Origin: Bacillota bacterium
Lineage (GTDB): Bacteria; Bacillota; Clostridia; Christensenellales; Aristaeellaceae
DNA: 12,670 nucleotides
NCBI GenBank assembly: GCA_023416655.1
Contig: JAEZHK010000123.1
Location: forward strand, 1-12,670
Reading direction: 5' to 3'
Part shown: positions 1 to 5,810 of the stretch, piece by piece
How positions within the stretch are numbered: position 1 is the stretch's first letter
Layout of the letters: each line of letters starts with the position of its first letter
Program-made: the position numbers and the translations under genes
The notes under the pieces: model-generated
What the model was told of the DNA's origin: nothing
Seen by the model: the letters and a program-made list of their open reading frames with translations, nothing else
Databases searched by the model: none

Positions 1-308
1 CCCCTGTCGCCGCGCCCGCCCCGGCTGCCGAGCCGGCCCCGGCCGCCGCGCCCGCCCCCGCCCCGGCGCCCGCCAAGAAGGCCGGCCCCGTCAGCGGCGA
101 AGCCGTCAAAGCGCCCATGCCGGGCACCATCGTGAACGTGGTGGTCGCCGAAGGCGCCAGCGTCAAAAAGGGCCAGGTGGTCTTGATCCTCGAAGCCATG
201 AAGATGGAAAACGAAATCCTCTCGCCCCGCGACGGCGTCGTCGCCCAGATCATCGCCGCCAAGGGCGCTTCCGTCAACTCGGGCGATCCGCTGTTCTCGC
301 TGAAGTAA
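1..308 (+). CDS. Biotin carboxyl carrier protein, C-terminal part (5' truncated)
   Basis: This is the biotin carrier of a multi-subunit biotin-dependent decarboxylase or transcarboxylase; it shuttles carboxyl groups between the carboxyltransferase and its partner. The reading frame is open from base 3, so the true start lies outside the window. The first ~25 visible residues are an almost pure Ala/Pro linker, followed by KKAGPVSGEAVKAPMPGT and a complete biotinyl domain. The motif EAMKMENE (about 192-215) holds the lysine to be biotinylated, encoded at 201-203. An ATG at 117 also opens this frame but lies inside the domain (APMPGTI), so it is not the start. The gene lies 71 bp upstream of the oadA-like gene, which lacks its own biotin domain, so the two products very probably work together. 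It could be the carrier of oxaloacetate, glutaconyl-CoA or methylmalonyl-CoA decarboxylase; the domain alone does not tell them apart. Confidence 0.93.
   Translation, partial: PVAAPAPAAEPAPAAAPAPAPAPAKKAGPVSGEAVKAPMPGTIVNVVVAEGASVKKGQVVLILEAMKMENEILSPRDGVVAQIIAAKGASVNSGDPLFSLK
3..77 (+). repeat. Ala/Pro low-complexity linker coding segment
   Basis: The codons here are almost all GCC/GCG and CCC/CCG and encode a run of Ala and Pro with a single Glu before KK. Such flexible Pro/Ala linkers are typical between the N-terminal part and the swinging biotinyl domain of carrier subunits. The low complexity makes length variation by slippage likely. Confidence 0.8.
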
Positions 309-321
309 TCATGCGGAACGT

Positions 322-340
322 CCCGGCCTGCTTAGGCGGG
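322..340 (+). other. Intercistronic hairpin between biotin carrier and oadA-type gene
   Basis: Bases 322-324 and 326-329 (CCC, GCCT) pair with 334-340 (AGGCGGG) around the loop GCTT, with one bulged G at 325. No U-run follows, so it does not look like a terminator. It may act in mRNA processing or stability between two genes that need unequal expression. Function is inferred from position only. Confidence 0.35.
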
Positions 341-364
341 CCGCGCCCGGGTAAATAAAGAGCG

Positions 365-370
365 AGGAGG
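365..370 (+). promoter_or_regulatory. Ribosome binding site of the oadA-type gene
   Basis: AGGAGG-like sequence (AGGAGG at 365-370) lies 9 bases before the ATG at 380 and supports that start. Confidence 0.8.
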
Positions 371-379
371 GAAACGACC

Positions 380-1777
380 ATGGCCAAGGTACTCATTACC
401 GACACCATCCTGCGCGACGCGCACCAGTCACAGGCGGCCACGAGGATGCGCCTCGAGGACATGCTGCCCGCGGCTGAGAAGCTGGACAGGGTTGGCTATT
501 ATTCGTTGGAATGCTGGGGCGGCGCCACGTTTGACACGTGTCTTCGCTTCCTGAACGAGGACCCGTGGCATCGGCTCCGCGCGCTGCGCGAGGCCATGCC
601 CAAGACCAAGCTGCAGATGCTGCTGCGCGGTCAGAACATCCTGGGCTACAAGCACTACGGCGACGACGTGGTGGACGAGTTCGTCCGTCTGTCGGTCAAA
701 AACGGCATCAACATCATCCGCATCTTCGACGCGCTCAACGACACCCGCAACATGGAACCTGCGATGAAGGCCACCAAGAAGCACGGCGGCATCTGCGAGG
801 CGGCCATGAGCTACACGATCAGCCCCGTACATAACGAGGACTATTTCGTGGAGATGGCCATCCAGTTGGAGAAGATGGGCGCGGACACCATCGCCGTCAA
901 GGACATGGCGAACCTCCTTCTGCCCTATCAGGCCTACAGCCTGGTGAAAAAGCTCAAGCAGGCGGTCAAGGTGCCGATCCACATGCACACCCACAACACC
1001 ACCGGCACCGGCGACATGACCTACCTCAAGGCCATCGAGGCGGGTGCGGACATCATCGACACCGCGCTGTCCCCGCTGGGCAACGGCACGGCGCAGCCGG
1101 CCACCGAGCCGATGGTCGCCACCCTCAAGGGCACCGAGTACGACACCGGCCTTGACATCGGCCTGCTCTCGGAGATCGCGGTCCACTTCCGCGGCGTCGC
1201 CGAAAAGCTGACCAAGGAAGGCCACCTCGACCCGAAGGTGCTGAAGATCGACATCAACACCCTGCTCTACCAGGTGCCCGGCGGCATGCTGTCGAACCTG
1301 ATCTCGCAGCTCAAGCAGGCGGGCAAGTCCGACCAGTTCTACCAGGTGCTGGAGGAGATCCCGCGCGTCCGCAAGGAATTCGGCTATCCGCCGCTGGTCA
1401 CGCCCACCAGCCAGATCGTCGGCACCCAGGCGGTCATGAACGTCATCTCCGGCGAGCGCTACAAGATGAACCCCAAGGAATCCCAGGCGCTGATGCGCGG
1501 CGAGTACGGCCGCCTGCCCGCGCCGGTGGACGAGGAAGTTCGCCGCAAGGTCATCGGCGACGCTACGGTCATCACCTGCCGCCCGGCGGACCTTCTGAAG
1601 TCAGAGCTGGAGGAGTACAAGAAGCAGGCCGCGGAGTACGTGACGCAGCCGGAGGACGTCCTCAGCTACGCGCTGTTCCCGCAGGTGGCCGAGAAGTACT
1701 TCCAGTACCGCCAGGCCCAGACCATGAAGCTGGACAACACGCTGCTCAAAAAGGACGAGGGGCTGCTGCCCGTCTAA
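380..1777 (+). CDS. oadA: Oxaloacetate decarboxylase alpha-type carboxyltransferase subunit (no biotin domain)
   Basis: This is a carboxyltransferase of the OadA / pyruvate carboxylase subunit B / transcarboxylase 5S family. It moves the carboxyl group of a 2-oxoacid (oxaloacetate in OadA) to biotin on a carrier. The protein has 465 residues. The N-terminal TIM barrel starts with ITDTILRDAHQSQ, where D13 and Q16 are family metal/substrate residues. K174 in AVKDMANLL matches the carbamylated catalytic lysine, and H203 and H205 in HMHTHN match the metal-binding histidines; the D13 to H203 spacing of 190 equals that of Vibrio OadA. A conserved C-terminal carboxyltransferase domain follows (VPGGMLSNL). 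The protein stops before any biotinyl domain, which fits the separate carrier gene upstream. Whether it feeds a sodium-pumping decarboxylase (OadB not in view), a transcarboxylase or a pyruvate carboxylase cannot be settled here. Confidence 0.93.
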   Translation: MAKVLITDTILRDAHQSQAATRMRLEDMLPAAEKLDRVGYYSLECWGGATFDTCLRFLNEDPWHRLRALREAMPKTKLQMLLRGQNILGYKHYGDDVVDEFVRLSVKNGINIIRIFDALNDTRNMEPAMKATKKHGGICEAAMSYTISPVHNEDYFVEMAIQLEKMGADTIAVKDMANLLLPYQAYSLVKKLKQAVKVPIHMHTHNTTGTGDMTYLKAIEAGADIIDTALSPLGNGTAQPATEPMVATLKGTEYDTGLDIGLLSEIAVHFRGVAEKLTKEGHLDPKVLKIDINTLLYQVPGGMLSNLISQLKQAGKSDQFYQVLEEIPRVRKEFGYPPLVTPTSQIVGTQAVMNVISGERYKMNPKESQALMRGEYGRLPAPVDEEVRRKVIGDATVITCRPADLLKSELEEYKKQAAEYVTQPEDVLSYALFPQVAEKYFQYRQAQTMKLDNTLLKKDEGLLPV

Positions 1778-1819
1778 AAGGTTTCTACCATGGAGAAAGG
1801 CGCCGCAAATTGGCGCAAG

Positions 1820-1850
1820 GGGAGCCCCGAAAGGGGCTTCCTCTTTTTTA
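1820..1850 (+). terminator. Rho-independent terminator of the biotin carrier/oadA operon
   Basis: Bases 1820-1828 pair with 1833-1841 (nine pairs including one G-U) around a GAAA tetraloop, followed by TCTTTTTTA. It sits 43 bp after the oadA-type stop codon. A smaller stem (1800-1804 with 1812-1816) lies just before it. Confidence 0.9.
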
Positions 1851-1851
1851 T

Positions 1852-1895
1852 AAACAAGACCGCCGGGTGATGCTGCGCACCCGGCGGCCTTGTTT
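1852..1895 (-). terminator. Palindromic terminator between convergent operons
   Basis: Bases 1852-1858 (AAACAAG) and 1860-1868 (CCGCCGGGT) pair with 1879-1887 and 1889-1895, with a single A/C mismatch between the two blocks and a 10-base loop. Read on the minus strand, the stem ends in CTTGTTTAT, giving a modest U-rich tail 15 bp after the aldolase stop. It probably ends the minus-strand carbohydrate operon and backs up the oad terminator. Confidence 0.7.
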
Positions 1896-1909
1896 GCTTA
1901 TGATATTCT

Positions 1910-2626
1910 TTATACGAAGATGTCCGTCAGGCTCTTCACCACACCCGGCAGGCCGGGCATGGGCATGTTGCGGACACGGATGACGTTTTCAAGGTTTTTC
2001 ACGTCGTCGCCCGGGATGGGTTTGGGGTTGCCCAGCATTTTGGCCACCAGGATGGACTTGCCCGCGGCCTCCATCATCTCCAGGAATTCGATGGCGCGCC
2101 ACACGCCCTCGGGGCTGACCATGACCGCGCCGTGGTTTTCCATCAGGAAGCCGTTGGACTTTTCGATGACCGCGTCAAAGTTTACCGCCAGCTGCTCGGA
2201 GAGCGGCTCGGCGTAGGGCACCATGATCATCGGGCCGACCTCGATCACCGGTTCCGGCAGGAAGGGCATTTGCAGCCAGTCGCCGCCCGCGATGGCGAAG
2301 CCGGTCAGGATCGGCGGGTGGCCGTGCACGATGCCTTTGACATCCGGGCGCTTATTCATGATGCGCACGTGGAAGGGCCATTCGCCGGTGGGCTTTCTGC
2401 CCTCCTTGGCGTAGAGCACGTTGCCGTCGCGGTCGACGGCGCAGATGTCTTCAAAAGTGATGGCGGCTTTGGCCACCTTCGTGGGCGTGATCAGGATCAC
2501 ATCCTCGTCCGCGCGCAGCGACAGGTTCCCGCCTTGGCTGGTGACGAAGCCGACTTCGGCCAGGCGGTTTGCGGCGCGCGCCAGCTCCGCGATTTGCTTT
2601 TCGTACTGTTTCTGGAACGGGGTCAT
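1910..2626 (-). CDS. Class II (zinc) aldolase, FucA/AraD/adducin-head family
   Basis: This 238-residue protein belongs to the family of L-fuculose-1-phosphate aldolase, L-ribulose-5-phosphate 4-epimerase and related sugar-phosphate aldolases. The phosphate loop SQGGNLSLR is at 30-38. The acidic residue E82 lies in PTGEWPFH, and the zinc histidines are H101 and H103 in HGHPP and H165 in ENHGAVM. The spacings E82-H101 (19) and H103-H165 (62) match FucA (E73, H92, H94, H155) almost exactly, so the active site looks intact. Such enzymes split a ketose phosphate into dihydroxyacetone phosphate or glycolaldehyde phosphate plus an aldehyde. The substrate is unknown. GAAAGGAAG lies 9-10 bases before the ATG. 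It is the last gene of the operon, 61 bp after the heparinase-like gene. Confidence 0.9.
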   Translation of the reverse strand: MTPFQKQYEKQIAELARAANRLAEVGFVTSQGGNLSLRADEDVILITPTKVAKAAITFEDICAVDRDGNVLYAKEGRKPTGEWPFHVRIMNKRPDVKGIVHGHPPILTGFAIAGGDWLQMPFLPEPVIEVGPMIMVPYAEPLSEQLAVNFDAVIEKSNGFLMENHGAVMVSPEGVWRAIEFLEMMEAAGKSILVAKMLGNPKPIPGDDVKNLENVIRVRNMPMPGLPGVVKSLTDIFV

Positions 2627-2651
2627 GGAGGTACACTTCCTTTCTATTTTG

Positions 2652-2665
2652 CCGCCACATGGCGG
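2652..2665 (-). other. Small intercistronic hairpin between heparinase-like and aldolase genes
   Basis: CCGCC (2652-2656) and GGCGG (2661-2665) pair around a four-base loop. On the minus strand the stem is followed by CAAAATAG, which is not a convincing U-run. It could partly reduce read-through or mark a processing site between the two genes; this is inference only. Confidence 0.3.
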
Positions 2666-2687
2666 AGAAAGCGGGGGAAGGGGAGCG

Positions 2688-4409
2688 TTACACGGGGGAG
2701 AACGTAAAGTCCAGCCGCGCGCCGGGCGCGCTGTCGTTTTGCGTAAGCTCGAGACGGTAGAGTTTTTCGCCCCAGAGGGCCTTGAGCGCGGGCTCTTCCA
2801 TCGGCAGCTCGTAGACCGCCGGGGTCAGGCTGCCGGGGAACCGGAGCGCCACCGGCCCGAGGACCGCCGTACTCCCTTTCAGGACCGGCTCGTGGGGCGT
2901 GATGAACCGGAGGGTCGCGCGCTTTTTGACGCCCTCGAAGTCGAAAGCGTCGATCAGCCGCACCTGATCCTCGCCGGGCGTCAGCATGAGGCTGCGCTGC
3001 CAGCTGTAGAGCTTCGCGGCGGCGGGATAGGCGTGGGCGATGCCCATTGTCAGCATCCAGTAGCCGTCGCCCGCAAGTTCCGGCGGTTCGGGCGCGCGGC
3101 GCGCGGCGTTCTGCTCCACGCCCTCGACGGCGGGCACGTTGTGGGCTTCCGCGCCCGGCAGGCCGCAGTCGACCAGCACCGGCTGCCCCCGGTAGTAGAG
3201 CGCGATGTCGCCCGCGTCGCGGTGGGAAAACGCGCCGCGGCGGTCGCCGCCGGTCAACGCCACGAAGAAATCGCCCGAGCGGGCTGCGGCCACGCCCATG
3301 TCCGGCAGCAGCACCGAGCCGGGCAGCGGCAGCCGCGCGGGTTCCCGGTTAAGGTTCGCTCTGCTCCGTAGGCGCATCAGAAGCGCGAACAGCGAATCCC
3401 CGTCCACCGCGGGCTCCGGGTCCTGCCGCCTCAGCCACGCGGCCATGCCGCACAGGCAGCCGGAACGCACGCCCTCGCCCAGCCGGAACAGCGGGTCGGG
3501 GTTGAGGCCGGGCAGCGGGTCGCCGCCGGGGTTTAAAAACCAGCCATCGGCGATGTGCAGCCGGCAGGGCAGGATGGCCATGTCCACAAACTGCGGCTCG
3601 TCGCGAAGCTCCACCTCGCCGCCGCTGACCAGCGACAAAAGCGCGAAGCAGTCGCCCAGCGCGGAGGCCGCCTCAACGTGCCGCTTGAGGTCTACCGTCG
3701 CGCCGCCGTCGGACAGCTGCGTCCTGAGGTAGCCCTCGAGGATTTTCAGCGTTCGGCGAAGCACCTGCCAGCGGCGCTCGCCCTCGTCGGTCTCAGCGGC
3801 GAGGCACGCGGCCATCAGATGCGCGGCGATGCGCGGCGCGTCCCCCGAAAGGTGCATCCAGTCCTCGCCCTCCCGGGCGATGACGGGGTCGAACGCGCGC
3901 CGCCGAAGCTCGTACTCTATGCGGGCGTTCAGCTGCGGCGTCATGCGGTCAAACCGCGCGCCTACCATCAGCCGGGCCAGCGCGAAGAGTTCCGCCGTGC
4001 GCGCGGCGTAAAGATCCATGTCGGGCGAGCCGAAGGCGGGCAGAGGCGCGCCGCGGCGCGGGAACGCGGCCCAGCTGGACTCCTCGGCCATCATCCAGAT
4101 CAGATCCGCGGCCTTGGGCAGGTATTTCTCGTCGCCGGAGACGCAGGCCCCCAGAATCAACGAAATTACCTGTGACCTTCTGAGCTTGTAGCCCTCGGGC
4201 GGCTCCGAGTCCGGCCGCCGGAGGTAGTCGCCCGCGGTCAGGTGGGGGAGCGGCGCGCGCAGCGCCTTTTCCGCCCGCGCGACGAGCGCCTGGGAAGCCT
4301 CCGCGTCAAACGATGCCCAGGCGCGCCGGTCGTCCATCGGCGGCGCGATGCGCGCCTGCCCGGCCGGGCGCAGGCTGTAGAGCAGTTCTTCCTGCCGAAG
4401 GGAGAACAT
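2688..4409 (-). CDS. Heparinase II/III-like protein, divergent, apparently cytoplasmic
   Basis: The 573-residue protein has the two-part architecture of heparinase II/III-type polysaccharide lyases. An alpha-helical region (about 35-330) holds EDWMHLSGDAPRIAAHL (182-198), in the place of the family's usual NNWN segment, and SDGGATVDL (233-241), in the place of its DGG..EG..YW segment. The beta-rich C-terminal domain (about 365-573) carries MGVAAARSGDFFVALTGG, then FSHRDAGDIALYYRGQPVLVDCG (394-416), then EAHN (421-424) and YSWQRSLML (468-476). The usual consensus in the C-terminal motif is SHNHNDVGSF..Y..G.P.L.D.G, so the first His-Asn pair is replaced. No signal peptide or lipobox is visible, unlike many secreted lyases. 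GGAGGTGA lies about 7 bases before the ATG. Gfo/Idh/MocA oxidoreductase lies 33 bp upstream and an aldolase downstream, which suggests intracellular carbohydrate breakdown. Activity is unproven because several catalytic positions differ. Confidence 0.75.
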   Translation of the reverse strand: MFSLRQEELLYSLRPAGQARIAPPMDDRRAWASFDAEASQALVARAEKALRAPLPHLTAGDYLRRPDSEPPEGYKLRRSQVISLILGACVSGDEKYLPKAADLIWMMAEESSWAAFPRRGAPLPAFGSPDMDLYAARTAELFALARLMVGARFDRMTPQLNARIEYELRRRAFDPVIAREGEDWMHLSGDAPRIAAHLMAACLAAETDEGERRWQVLRRTLKILEGYLRTQLSDGGATVDLKRHVEAASALGDCFALLSLVSGGEVELRDEPQFVDMAILPCRLHIADGWFLNPGGDPLPGLNPDPLFRLGEGVRSGCLCGMAAWLRRQDPEPAVDGDSLFALLMRLRSRANLNREPARLPLPGSVLLPDMGVAAARSGDFFVALTGGDRRGAFSHRDAGDIALYYRGQPVLVDCGLPGAEAHNVPAVEGVEQNAARRAPEPPELAGDGYWMLTMGIAHAYPAAAKLYSWQRSLMLTPGEDQVRLIDAFDFEGVKKRATLRFITPHEPVLKGSTAVLGPVALRFPGSLTPAVYELPMEEPALKALWGEKLYRLELTQNDSAPGARLDFTFSPV

Positions 4410-4442
4410 GCGCTCACCTCCGCGATTCTTTGCGGTGTTTTG

Positions 4443-5570
4443 TCATCCGTTGAATTCGACCCATGCGCTTAAGCGGTGGGACGAGACCAGCGCGTCCATC
4501 AGGCGCTGAAGGCGCGCGCCTTCGAAGATGTCGGGGTTCGCTGGCGCACCGCGGTGGACGCATTCCAGAAAGCTGTAGTAGCAGTGCATGTGCGCCCGGT
4601 CCCAGCCGATCCGGTTCTTGGGCGGCAGGAAGGAGCCGCCGGGCGCGGAGAAGCGGGCGGTGGTCGCGATGCGGCGGAAGCCCCGTTCGCCGCCCAGCGC
4701 CGCCTCCGGCAGCGTGTTGTCGTAGAATTCCAGATAGTCGGCCTCCATCAGCCGCCAGCGGATCGCGCCTTTGTCGCCGTAGATTTCGAACGAAAGCTCG
4801 TCCTCCGCGCCGGTGGTGATCTTGGAGGCGGTCACGGTGCCCACCGCGCCGTTTGGCATCTCAAGCAGCATCACCGCCTGGTCGTCGGCGAGGTTTTTCA
4901 GCGTGCCGCCGCCCGGCGCGGGCCGCTCCGGGTACAGCGTGCGCAGCCTGCAAAGCGCGCGGGTGGGGTAGCCGATGAGATAGGCCACCATGTCCAGCGC
5001 GTGGGAGCCGATATCGAGCAGCACCCCCGCGCTCTCCTGCAGCTTCCAGCCCGCGGGCCGGGCCTGATCGATGGAGCCGGAGTGGTCGTAGCGCGCGGCG
5101 AAGGAGAGGAGGTTTCCGAGGCGCCCTTCGTCGATGAGCTGTTTGGCGCGGAGCACGCTGGGGAAGAAGCGGTTGTTGTGGACCATCTGGGTGAGGCTCG
5201 CGGAAGTGCGGGCGGCCTCCTCGATCCGGGCGGCGGACGCGCCGTCCACGGTCAGGGGCTTGTCGATGTACAGGTGCTTGCCCGCCTTGAGCGCGTCCAC
5301 GATCATCCGCTCGTGCAGCGCGTTTGGCGTGGAGATGGAGAGCACCTGGATGTCCGGCCGGGCGAGAAGCGCCCGGTAATCGTCCGTGAAGTGCGCCGCG
5401 CCCAGCATTTCCGCCGCGTCCCGCGCGATTTCCAGCCGCCTGGAGCAGACCGACCTTATGACGGGTCTGAAGCCGCAGCCGGGGTAAAACAGGGGGATCT
5501 CCCGGAGCACGTGGGCGTGCGTGCGGCCCATGAACCCCCAGCCGACGATGCCGACGCCGATTTCCTGCAT
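4443..5570 (-). CDS. Gfo/Idh/MocA family NAD(P)-dependent oxidoreductase
   Basis: This is a 375-residue sugar or inositol dehydrogenase-type enzyme. The N-terminal Rossmann fold opens with VGIVGWGFMGRTHAH (glycine motif G10-x-G12-x-x-G15). The family lysine K104 sits in YIDKPLTVDG, in place of the usual EKP. The C-terminal alpha/beta domain has GVLLDIGSHALD with D186 and H190, the family's catalytic acid/base pair, so the enzyme looks competent. A longer frame begins at 5609, but AGGAGG at 5577-5582 lies 6 bases before the ATG at 5570, and the protein is homologous in style from that Met onward, so I use 5570. It is the first gene of a three-gene minus-strand operon with a lyase-fold protein and an aldolase. 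Family members oxidise sugar hydroxyls, often to 3-keto sugars; the substrate cannot be read from sequence. Confidence 0.9.
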   Translation of the reverse strand: MQEIGVGIVGWGFMGRTHAHVLREIPLFYPGCGFRPVIRSVCSRRLEIARDAAEMLGAAHFTDDYRALLARPDIQVLSISTPNALHERMIVDALKAGKHLYIDKPLTVDGASAARIEEAARTSASLTQMVHNNRFFPSVLRAKQLIDEGRLGNLLSFAARYDHSGSIDQARPAGWKLQESAGVLLDIGSHALDMVAYLIGYPTRALCRLRTLYPERPAPGGGTLKNLADDQAVMLLEMPNGAVGTVTASKITTGAEDELSFEIYGDKGAIRWRLMEADYLEFYDNTLPEAALGGERGFRRIATTARFSAPGGSFLPPKNRIGWDRAHMHCYYSFLECVHRGAPANPDIFEGARLQRLMDALVSSHRLSAWVEFNG

Positions 5571-5576
5571 GATGTT

Positions 5577-5582
5577 CCTCCT
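5577..5582 (-). promoter_or_regulatory. Ribosome binding site that fixes the oxidoreductase start
   Basis: Perfect AGGAGG on the minus strand, 6 bases before the ATG at 5570. It lies inside the reading frame that would start at 5609, arguing against that longer start. Confidence 0.85.
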
Positions 5583-5649
5583 AAAATCCGGTGCATTCCA
5601 GACGGACACCCCGTCACACCTTCAATTCGTTTCCGGGCTCTAACGCGTC

Positions 5650-5683
5650 GGGAACGGTTTCCGTAACCAGTGCGTTGACTGGT
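5650..5683. promoter_or_regulatory. Two adjacent inverted repeats, candidate operators of the carbohydrate operon
   Basis: ACCAGT (5666-5671) and ACTGGT (5678-5683) form a perfect 6-bp inverted repeat around GCGTTG. Next to it, GGAACGGTTTCC (5651-5662) is a GGAA-N4-TTCC palindrome of the kind bound by LacI-family regulators, and a further GTTTCCG occurs at 5629-5635. Both lie 80-115 bp upstream of the oxidoreductase start. I see no convincing -35/-10 pair here; an extended -10 candidate on the minus strand (TGGTATTGT, about 5691-5699) is weak. No regulator gene is in the window. Confidence 0.35.
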
Positions 5684-5703
5684 GGAGGAAACAATACCAT
5701 AAG

Positions 5704-5790
5704 TCAATGCGCCGCCCGGAAAATCCGCAGATTTTCAGGCGCATACAGATCCCACTCAATGCAATGAAAAGACGCGCTGCGGATTTTCAT
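5704..5790 (-). CDS. 28-residue ORF overlapping the lipoprotein stop codon (possibly part of a repeat)
   Basis: An ATG at 5790 overlaps the TGA of the peptide-binding lipoprotein (ATGA), and the frame runs to a TGA at 5704-5706. The predicted peptide begins MKIRSASFHC and ends APENLRIFRAAH, with an EWDLY segment between. It has no Shine-Dalgarno of its own, so translation would rely on coupling to the upstream gene. The frame is also open backwards (RFADFVGA) to a TAG at 5815-5817. The stretch lies wholly inside an inverted-repeat-rich segment, so it may be a dispersed repeat with fortuitous coding capacity and not a gene. I do not know any function. Confidence 0.35.
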   Translation of the reverse strand: MKIRSASFHCIEWDLYAPENLRIFRAAH

Positions 5791-5810
5791 TGCGCCGACG
5801 AAGTCGGCAA
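5704..5810. repeat. Inverted-repeat-rich element at the 3' end of the lipoprotein gene
   Basis: Several perfect inverted repeats overlap here: GAAAATC/GATTTTC (5719-5725 and 5730-5736); a 12-bp pair 5719-5730 with 5777-5788; a 10-bp pair GCAATGAAAA/TTTTCATTGC (5761-5770 and 5784-5793); and GCCGAC-GAA-GTCGGC (5794-5808). Some share the same bases and cannot form together. The last two overlap the lipoprotein stop codon and could serve as its transcript end. The density and symmetry suggest a small dispersed repeat. The outer boundaries are my estimate, and copy number cannot be judged from one window. Confidence 0.5.

Noticed and set aside
428..1225. Open minus-strand frame of 265 codons opposite the oadA-type gene
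   Set aside because: Shadow of a well-supported CDS; His/Val/Asp/Gly-rich with no recognisable domain.
2421..3371. Open plus-strand frame of 316 codons across the aldolase and heparinase-like genes
   Set aside because: It spans two real minus-strand genes and their gap, is Arg/Ala-rich and has no ribosome binding site or motif.
5571..5609. N-terminal extension of the oxidoreductase (MSVWNAPDFRRNI)
   Set aside because: AGGAGG sits inside this stretch exactly 6 bases before the ATG at 5570, and the Rossmann motif begins right after that Met.
4476..5666. Open plus-strand frame of 396 codons opposite the oxidoreductase
   Set aside because: Antisense shadow of a gene with intact family motifs; composition is typical of reversed GC-rich codons.
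5675..5702. Plus-strand TTGACT followed 17 bp later by CATAAG
   Set aside because: The -10 is poor and no plus-strand gene lies downstream; the TTGACT is part of the ACCAGT/ACTGGT dyad.
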